A stretch of DNA of 9,925 bases from CAZAPV01 sp964487195 (GTDB lineage: Bacteria; Patescibacteriota; Patescibacteriia; SG8-24). The stretch is taken from assembly GCA_964487195.1 (NCBI GenBank), contig CAZAPV010000033.1, positions 1 through 9,925 of the forward strand, read 5' to 3'. Both the position numbers and the translations under genes were made by a program. The notes under the pieces are model-generated. The model was given only the letters and a program-made list of their open reading frames with translations, was not told where the DNA came from and made no database searches. Positions 5,606-9,925 of the stretch are shown piece after piece (the first letter of the stretch is position 1; each line of letters begins with the position of its first letter).

Positions 5606-5977
5606 ATGGTGCAGCACAGATCAATGCTCGAGGTCGCCGACAACACCGGAGCGAAGAAGCTCCAGGTGATTCGCGTCCTCGGCGGGTACAGGAAGCATTA
5701 CGCGGGGCTCGGCGACGTCGTCACGGCGGTCGTCAAATCCGCCGTGCCGCACAGCGCCGTGAAGAAGAGCGAAGTCGTGCACGCGGTGCTCGTCCGCGTC
5801 CATAAGGAGACGCGCCGCAAGGACGGCTCGTACGTCCGCTTCGACGAGAACGCCGGCGTGATCATCGACAAGAAATCCAAGGAACCGAAAGGGACCCGCA
5901 TTTTCGGCCCGATCGCGCGCGAGCTGCGCTCGATGGGGTTCGCGAAAATCATCTCGCTCGCTCCTGAAGTGGTCTGA
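5606..5977 (+). CDS. rplN: 50S ribosomal protein L14 (uL14)
   Basis: L14 forms an intersubunit bridge with 16S rRNA and pairs with L19 on the 50S interface; it is also where the silencing factor RsfS binds in bacteria that have it. The 123 residues are the standard length. Visible are MVQHRSMLEVADNTGAKKLQ, GLGDVVTAVVKSAVP, HAVLVRVHKETRRKDGSYVRFDENAGVII and GTRIFGPIARELR. The start is one base after the rpsQ stop (TAATATG), so coupled reinitiation is likely. GGTGA six bases upstream makes it one of only two genes in the cluster with anything like a Shine-Dalgarno. Confidence 0.96.
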   Translation: MVQHRSMLEVADNTGAKKLQVIRVLGGYRKHYAGLGDVVTAVVKSAVPHSAVKKSEVVHAVLVRVHKETRRKDGSYVRFDENAGVIIDKKSKEPKGTRIFGPIARELRSMGFAKIISLAPEVV

Positions 5978-5982
5978 CCCCT

Positions 5983-6303
5983 ATGCGCATCAAGAAAGGC
6001 GACAACGTGAAAATCATGAAAGGGAAAGACCGCGGGAAGACCGGCAAGGTGATTCAGTCGTTCCCTCGCGTCGGCAAAGTGGTGGTCGAAGGGGTGAACA
6101 TGACGGTGAAGCACATGCGGACGCGCCGCGAAGGCGAGAAGGGCCAGAAGCTGGAGTTCGCGGGTCCGATCACCGTCGCGAACGTGATGCTCGTCTGTCC
6201 GAAGTGCGCCAAACCGACGCGCGTCGGGATGAAGGCGTTCGAAGACGCCGGCAAGAAACGGAAAGCGCGGTTTTGCAAGAAGTGCAAAGAAGTCATTGAA
6301 TAG
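5983..6303 (+). CDS. rplX: 50S ribosomal protein L24 (uL24), zinc-ribbon form
   Basis: L24 initiates 50S assembly and lies near the exit tunnel. The 106 residues begin with the KOW motif region (MRIKKGDNVKIMKGKDRGKTGKV, 1-23), followed by VVVEGVNMTVKHMR (33-46). The C-terminal half holds two CXXC pairs, Cys72/Cys75 (CPKC) and Cys98/Cys101 (CKKC), able to bind one zinc ion. Many bacterial L24 proteins keep such a ribbon while E. coli lacks it. The gene follows rplN by 5 nt (CCCCT before ATG). Its stop is separated by a single base from the rplE ATG. Confidence 0.95.
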   Translation: MRIKKGDNVKIMKGKDRGKTGKVIQSFPRVGKVVVEGVNMTVKHMRTRREGEKGQKLEFAGPITVANVMLVCPKCAKPTRVGMKAFEDAGKKRKARFCKKCKEVIE

Positions 6304-6304
6304 T

Positions 6305-6853
6305 ATGGCTACGCAGAATCTCAAAACCAGATATCAGAAAACCGTCGTGCCCGCGCTGATGCAGCGGTTCGGTTTGAAGAACGTCATGGCGGTGCCGCGC
6401 TTCGAGAAGGTCGTGGTGAACGTCGGGCTGAAGGCGTCGCTCAAAGACCCCAAGTTCGTCGACGCCGCGGAGAAAGTGCTCGGCCGCATCACCGGACAGA
6501 AGCCGGTGAAGACGCTCGCCAAGAAATCGATCTCCAACTTCAAGATCCGCCAGGGGATGGTGGTCGGGATGATGGTGACGATGCGCGGACGGCGGATGGA
6601 GGATTTCCTCGACAAGCTCGTCAACCTGACGCTCCCGCGCGTGCGCGACTTCCGCGGCCTCTCGCCGAAGACGGTCGACGCCCACGGCAACATCACGATC
6701 GGATTCCGCGAGTTCATCGCGTTCCCGGAGATCCGGCCCGAAGACGCCGATTACATGCACGGCCTCGAAATCACCGTCGTCACGACGGCGCACGACCGGC
6801 AGAAGGGGATCGAGCTTTTCCGCGCCGCGGGGTTCCCGATTAACGAGAAATAA
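6305..6853 (+). CDS. rplE: 50S ribosomal protein L5 (uL5)
   Basis: L5 binds 5S rRNA in the central protuberance and touches P-site tRNA and S13. The 182 residues fit the family (about 179-187). Conserved stretches are LKTRYQKTVVPALMQRFG (6-23), KVVVNVGL, LGRITGQKPVKTLAKKSISNFKIRQG (about 60-85) and the central RVRDFRGLSPKTVDAHGN. A TTG at 6296 would add three residues but overlaps rplX and lacks homology; ATG 6305, one base after the rplX TAG, matches the T-ATG pattern of the cluster and gives the usual N-terminus. Together with L18 at 8012 it provides the 5S RNA-binding pair in this operon. Confidence 0.95.
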   Translation: MATQNLKTRYQKTVVPALMQRFGLKNVMAVPRFEKVVVNVGLKASLKDPKFVDAAEKVLGRITGQKPVKTLAKKSISNFKIRQGMVVGMMVTMRGRRMEDFLDKLVNLTLPRVRDFRGLSPKTVDAHGNITIGFREFIAFPEIRPEDADYMHGLEITVVTTAHDRQKGIELFRAAGFPINEK

Positions 6854-6855
6854 AT

Positions 6856-7041
6856 ATGGCCACTGAAGGACAGATCGCAAAATCGAAACGAACGCCGAAA
6901 TTTTCGTCGCGCATCGTCCGGCGTTGCTGGCGCTGCGGCCGCAATCGCGGATACCTCCGCGATTTCGACCTCTGCCGGATCTGTTTCCGGGAGCTCGCGA
7001 ACAACGGCCAAATCCCGGGCATTCGTAAATCTTCCTGGTAG
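6856..7041 (+). CDS. rpsN: 30S ribosomal protein S14, zinc-binding type (uS14)
   Basis: S14 is in the 30S head near S3 and S10. This is the short zinc-binding form (61 residues; the zinc-free form is about 100). The four ligands are Cys24 and Cys27 (CWRC) and Cys40 and Cys43 (CRIC). The flanking RNRGYLRDFDLCRICFRELA and the ending IPGIRKSSW are characteristic. The gene lies in its standard place between rplE and rpsH, 2 nt after the rplE stop. With the zinc-ribbon L24 just upstream, the cluster encodes two zinc-dependent ribosomal proteins; no zinc-free copy is visible in the window. Confidence 0.95.
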   Translation: MATEGQIAKSKRTPKFSSRIVRRCWRCGRNRGYLRDFDLCRICFRELANNGQIPGIRKSSW

Positions 7042-7044
7042 CAT

Positions 7045-7437
7045 ATGATGACCGATCCCATTTCCGACATGCTCACCCGAATCCGCAACGCCTCCTTGGT
7101 GCGAAAACCGGAGGTACGGTTGCCGTACTCCAATTTGAAATTCTCGGTCGCGAAGATCCTGTCGAAGGAAGGATATGTCGCCGCGGTCGAGAAGATCGGC
7201 GGCCCGATCCAGGCGGAGCTCCGCATCGGCCTCAAGTACGACAACAACGAGCCCGCGATCCGCAACGTGAAGCGCATCTCCAAACCGGGACAGCGCGCGT
7301 ACGCCGGCTACGACGACCTCCCGCGCGTGCTCTCCGATCACGGCATCGCCATCGTCTCCACGTCGCAGGGCGTGATGACGAACAAAGAGGCGCGCAGGCG
7401 CAAGCTCGGCGGCGAAGTGTTGTGCGAAGTGTTCTAA
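7045..7437 (+). CDS. rpsH: 30S ribosomal protein S8 (uS8)
   Basis: S8 binds the central domain of 16S rRNA and, in E. coli, represses the spc operon by binding its own mRNA near rplE. The 130 residues are standard. The start MMTDPISDMLTRIRNAS and RLPYSNLKFSVAKILSKEGY are typical, as are IRNVKRISKPGQRAYAGYDDLPRVLSDHGIAIVSTSQGVMTNKEAR and GGEVLCEVF. Two ATGs lie in tandem (7045, 7048); the first fits the CATATG context and the common MMTDPI start. It follows rpsN by 3 nt. I did not find an evident copy of the S8-binding hairpin near rplE. Confidence 0.95.
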   Translation: MMTDPISDMLTRIRNASLVRKPEVRLPYSNLKFSVAKILSKEGYVAAVEKIGGPIQAELRIGLKYDNNEPAIRNVKRISKPGQRAYAGYDDLPRVLSDHGIAIVSTSQGVMTNKEARRRKLGGEVLCEVF

Positions 7438-7447
7438 CGCCATCCCT

Positions 7448-7999
7448 ATGTCCAGAGTCGGCAAAAAACCGTTGAAGATTCCCGCCGGCGTCGACCTCAC
7501 CGTCGACGGCGCGAAAGTCGTCGTGAAAGGGCCGAAAGGCACGCTCACCATGGCCGTGCATCCGCGCGTCCTCGTGAAGCGCGAAGGGGACGAAGCGAAC
7601 GTGACGGTGAAAGACCCCGAGGCGGTGAAGGACCGCGCTCTCTGGGGACTCACGCGGCGCCTGCTCGAGAACATGGTGACCGGCGTCACCAAGGGATTCG
7701 AGAAGAAGCTCGAGATCAACGGGATCGGCTTCAAGGCGGCGCTCGCGGGCAAAGTGTTGAAACTCGACGTCGGTTTCTCCCATGACGTCGAATTCCCGGT
7801 CCCCGAAGGGATCGCGATCGCGGTCGAGAAGAACATCATCACCGTGACCGGGATCGACAAGCAGTTCGTCGGCGAAACGGCGGCGCGCATCCGGCGCGTC
7901 AAGAAGCCGGAACCATACAAGGGAAAGGGGATCAAGTACGTCGATGAAACGATCCACCGGAAGGCAGGCAAGGCCGCCAAAGCCGGCTCAGCCGCGTAA
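7448..7999 (+). CDS. rplF: 50S ribosomal protein L6 (uL6)
   Basis: L6 lies near the L7/L12 stalk base and the sarcin-ricin loop, where elongation factors bind. The 183 residues include the two repeated alpha-beta domains: MSRVGKKPLKIPAGVDLTV (1-19), VVVKGPKGTL (24-33), then FEKKLEINGIGFKAAL (84-99) and the C-terminal PEPYKGKGIKYVDE (154-167), the best-known L6 signature. The end is a short Ala/Lys tail. The 10-nt spacer after rpsH ends CATCCCT; no Shine-Dalgarno. Confidence 0.95.
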   Translation: MSRVGKKPLKIPAGVDLTVDGAKVVVKGPKGTLTMAVHPRVLVKREGDEANVTVKDPEAVKDRALWGLTRRLLENMVTGVTKGFEKKLEINGIGFKAALAGKVLKLDVGFSHDVEFPVPEGIAIAVEKNIITVTGIDKQFVGETAARIRRVKKPEPYKGKGIKYVDETIHRKAGKAAKAGSAA

Positions 8000-8011
8000 G
8001 GGCGCAAACAT

Positions 8012-8404
8012 ATGATCAGCAAGACCCAACACAAACAATTGATGAGGGCGGCCCGCAAACGGCGGGTTCGCGCAAAGGTGAGCGGCACCGCCGAGCGGCC
8101 GCGGCTTTCGGTGTACCGCAGCGCCGCGCACATCTCCGCCCAATTGATCGACGACGAGGCGGGCAAGACGATCGCCGCCGCGAGCGATCAGATGATGGAT
8201 AAGAAAGATCTGGCGGCGGCGAAGAAAGGCGAAGAGAAGCGCCGCGCCAAGGTCGCAGTGGCGCATGCCGTCGGCGCGATGATCGCGGAGAAAGCGAAGA
8301 AAGCGGGCGTGAAGCGCGCGGTGTTCGACCGAAACGGCTTCGCATACGCCGGTCGCATCGCCGCGCTCGCCGAGGGCGCTCGCGACGGGGGACTCACCTT
8401 TTAA
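8012..8404 (+). CDS. rplR: 50S ribosomal protein L18 (uL18)
   Basis: L18 binds 5S rRNA in the central protuberance with L5. It has 130 residues, some ten more than the common 117-122. The pattern RKRRVRAKVSGTAERPRLSVYRS (16-37), HISAQLIDDEAGKTIAAAS (40-58) and KRAVFDRNGFAYAGRIAALAEGAR (101-124) is diagnostic. The extra length is around residues 61-80, a Lys/Ala/Glu-rich stretch between the third strand and the central helix, which I recall also from Parcubacteria L18. TAAGGG at 7997-8002, made by the rplF stop, lies 9 nt before the ATG and may serve as a weak ribosome binding site. Confidence 0.94.
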   Translation: MISKTQHKQLMRAARKRRVRAKVSGTAERPRLSVYRSAAHISAQLIDDEAGKTIAAASDQMMDKKDLAAAKKGEEKRRAKVAVAHAVGAMIAEKAKKAGVKRAVFDRNGFAYAGRIAALAEGARDGGLTF

Positions 8405-8416
8405 TCCCAAAAACCT

Positions 8417-8935
8417 ATGGCCAGATTTGAATCAGGAGGCCGCGGCGGCCGCGGCAGACCGCGACACGAAGACAAGGAGTTCGACCAGCGCATCCTGGAA
8501 CTCGCCCGCGTCACCCGCGTCACCAAAGGCGGCAAGCGGATGCGGTTCCGCGCGTGCGTGATCGTCGGCGACCGCAAAGGCCGCGTCGGTTTCGGCATCG
8601 CCAAGGGCATCGACGTCCAGCAGTCCGTCGCCAAGGCGGCGACCCAGGCGAAGAAGCGTTTGCTCACCATTCCGATGTCGAACGAAACGATCCCGTACGC
8701 CGTCACGCAGAAGTTCGCCGCGGCGGTCGTGCTGTTGAAGCCCGCGCCGAAAGGCACCGGGATCAAAGCGGGAGGCGCCGTACGCGTCGTCCTTGAGCTC
8801 GCCGGCGTGCCGAACGTCGTTTCGAAAATCCTCGGTTCCAGCAATAAGATCAACAACACCAAAGCGACGATGGCGGCGCTCCGTCAGCTGAAACTGGTCG
8901 CCAAGAAAACCGCACCTGTCGCGGTCGCGGCATAA
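8417..8935 (+). CDS. rpsE: 30S ribosomal protein S5 (uS5)
   Basis: S5 lies at the mRNA entry side of the 30S subunit with S3 and S4 and affects decoding accuracy. The 172 residues begin with a Gly/Arg-rich tail (FESGGRGGRGRPRHEDKEF, 4-22), then the dsRBD-like domain with ILELARVTRVTKGGKRMRFRAC (26-47) and VGDRKGRVGFGIAKG (50-64), then PKGTGIKAGGAVRVVLELAGV and LGSSNKINNTKATMAALRQL. These are clear S5 features. It follows rplR by 12 nt, start CCTATG. In most bacteria rpmD (L30) comes next; here rplO starts 10 nt after the rpsE stop. Confidence 0.95.
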   Translation: MARFESGGRGGRGRPRHEDKEFDQRILELARVTRVTKGGKRMRFRACVIVGDRKGRVGFGIAKGIDVQQSVAKAATQAKKRLLTIPMSNETIPYAVTQKFAAAVVLLKPAPKGTGIKAGGAVRVVLELAGVPNVVSKILGSSNKINNTKATMAALRQLKLVAKKTAPVAVAA

Positions 8936-8945
8936 CAGAATCGCT

Positions 8946-9392
8946 ATGGCTTCATTCTCGATGCACACGCTCAAACCGGCGAAAGGATCGAAGCGCTATC
9001 CCAAGCGCGTCGGCCGCGGCAACGCGTCCGGCAAAGGGACGACCGCGGGCCGCGGCGGCAAAGGCCAGACCGCGCGCACCGGCGGACGGAACAAGCTGAA
9101 ACTGCTCGGCATGCGCCACCTGATGCTCCAGACGCCGAAACTGCGCGGATTCAAGAGCCATCGCGGCAAGTCCTCGATCGTCACGCTCGGCGAACTGAAC
9201 CGCGCCTACGGAAGCGGCGAAACGGTCACCCCGGCGACGCTCGCGAAGAAAGGGATCGTCCCGTCGCCTGGCGCTCGCGTGAAGGTGCTCGGCGGTGGTA
9301 TGCTGAAGAAGAAACTGATCGTCTCGGGGTGCGCTGTGTCCGCCGGCGCGAAAGAACTGATCGCCAAAGCCGGCGGCGAGGTGCGCGCCTGA
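8946..9392 (+). CDS. rplO: 50S ribosomal protein L15 (uL15)
   Basis: L15 is an organising protein in the core of the 50S subunit. The 148 residues are normal. The glycine-rich extended N-terminal part (about 20-50) reads KRVGRGNASGKGTTAGRG and then KGQTARTGGRNKLKLLGMRH, followed by LQTPKLRGFKS (61-71). The RGNASGKGT wording differs from the common RGIGSGLGKT and is what I remember from Patescibacteria. The C-terminal part (VTPATLAKKGIV, VKVLGGGMLKKKLIVSGCAVSAGA) is conventional. The start GCTATG is 10 nt after rpsE. The gene is followed by secY after 8 nt. Confidence 0.95.
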   Translation: MASFSMHTLKPAKGSKRYPKRVGRGNASGKGTTAGRGGKGQTARTGGRNKLKLLGMRHLMLQTPKLRGFKSHRGKSSIVTLGELNRAYGSGETVTPATLAKKGIVPSPGARVKVLGGGMLKKKLIVSGCAVSAGAKELIAKAGGEVRA

Positions 9393-9400
9393 CCGTACGT

Positions 9401-9925
9401 ATGGATCGTCTTCGTCAGATCTGGAAAACGCCGGAACTTCGGAACGGCATCGCCTTCGTGCTCGCGATGCTCGTCGTTTTCCGTATCGCGGCGCACATCC
9501 CGATCCCGGGCGTGAACGCCGAAAATCTTCGCGCGTTTTTCGCCTCCAACCAGATCCTCGGCCTCGTGAACGTCTTTTCCGGCGGCGCGATGCAGAACTT
9601 TTCCGTGGTCGCGCTCGGCGTCGGGCCGTACATCACCGCGTCGATCATTTTCCAGCTGCTTGCCATGATCATCCCTTCGCTCGAGGAGATGCAGAAGGAA
9701 GGCGAATCCGGTCAGCAGCGCATCAACCAGTACACCCGCCTCGCCACCGTGCCCCTCGCGTTCCTCCAGAGCTACGGCATGATCACGCTTTTGAAACAGT
9801 CCAAGCTGCAGATCATCGGCTCGCTCACGACGCTGCAGTATTTCGGCATCCTCGCCACGATGACCGCCGGCACGATGCTGCTCATGTGGATGGGCGAACT
9901 GATTTCCGAGCGCAAGATCGGCAAC
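9401..9925 (+). CDS. secY: Preprotein translocase subunit SecY, N-terminal part (partial)
   Basis: SecY is the channel of the Sec translocon in the cytoplasmic membrane. The first 175 residues are visible; the gene leaves at the right edge. After MDRLRQIWKTPELRN comes membrane helix 1 (about 16-33), then the HIPIPGVN motif (32-39), the plug region NVFSGGAMQNF (57-67), helix 2 with ALGVGPYITASIIFQLL (71-87), the cytoplasmic stretch MIIPSLEEMQKEGESGQQRIN (89-109), helix 3 (about 114-131) and helix 4 (about 146-165) ending in MGELISERKIGN. These are classic SecY landmarks. ATG 9401 is 8 nt after the rplO stop and gives the normal N-terminus. Closing the spc part with secY is standard. Confidence 0.96.
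   Translation, partial: MDRLRQIWKTPELRNGIAFVLAMLVVFRIAAHIPIPGVNAENLRAFFASNQILGLVNVFSGGAMQNFSVVALGVGPYITASIIFQLLAMIIPSLEEMQKEGESGQQRINQYTRLATVPLAFLQSYGMITLLKQSKLQIIGSLTTLQYFGILATMTAGTMLLMWMGELISERKIGN

Noticed and set aside
6296..6304. TTG start for rplE, three codons upstream
   Set aside because: It overlaps the end of rplX, uses a rarer start codon and breaks the T-ATG pattern; ATG 6305 gives the usual L5 N-terminus.
6751..8166. A 471-codon open frame on the minus strand, antisense to rplE-rplR
   Set aside because: Same explanation: antisense to five conserved genes, no family resemblance, start codon without context.

Overview
The window is a tightly packed, single-strand ribosomal-protein gene cluster: the S10 and spc operons fused in one run. 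It starts inside the 3' end of tuf (EF-Tu) and ends inside secY. The order is tuf', rpsJ, rplC, rplD, rplW, rplB, rpsS, rplV, rpsC, rplP, rpmC, rpsQ, rplN, rplX, rplE, rpsN, rpsH, rplF, rplR, rpsE, rplO, secY'. All genes lie on the + strand and all 21 visible starts are ATG. I see no RNA genes, mobile elements, CRISPR arrays or broken genes.

Organism: a GC-rich bacterium (roughly 60% GC by eye). rpmD (L30) is missing between rpsE and rplO, which is a known trait of the Candidate Phyla Radiation (Patescibacteria). The sequences of L15 (RGNASGKGT block), L3, S3 (EKLSWGSVPL block), L18 and S5 look to me like Parcubacteria-type proteins. The Patescibacteria assignment is fairly confident; the class is a guess made from memory of these families, with no search run.

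Layout: 1-158 is the EF-Tu C-terminus. 159-199 is a short gap with a promoter-like TTGACG/TAATCT pair placed so that an rpsJ transcript would be nearly leaderless. 200-541 is rpsJ. 542-740 is the only sizeable gap (199 nt); it holds a 14-bp bulged hairpin, an AGGAGG with no start codon behind it, and further hairpins running up to the rplC start, and looks like an RNA leader. From 741 to 9925 twenty genes follow with gaps of only 1 to 12 nt.

Function: the products are S10, L3, L4, L23, L2, S19, L22, S3, L16, L29, S17, L14, L24, L5, S14, S8, L6, L18, S5 and L15, followed by the SecY translocon channel. They assemble the 30S head and body, the peptide exit tunnel (L4, L22, L23, L24, L29), the peptidyl-transferase surroundings (L2, L3, L16) and the 5S RNA site (L5, L18). 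EF-Tu delivers tRNA to these ribosomes and SecY receives nascent chains at the exit.

There is no new gene system here. The items worth a second look are the rpsJ-rplC leader, a uniform T-ATG start context in all 20 genes from rplC to secY with almost no Shine-Dalgarno sequences, the possible leaderless rpsJ promoter, and altered or extended ribosomal proteins (L16, L3, L23, S19).
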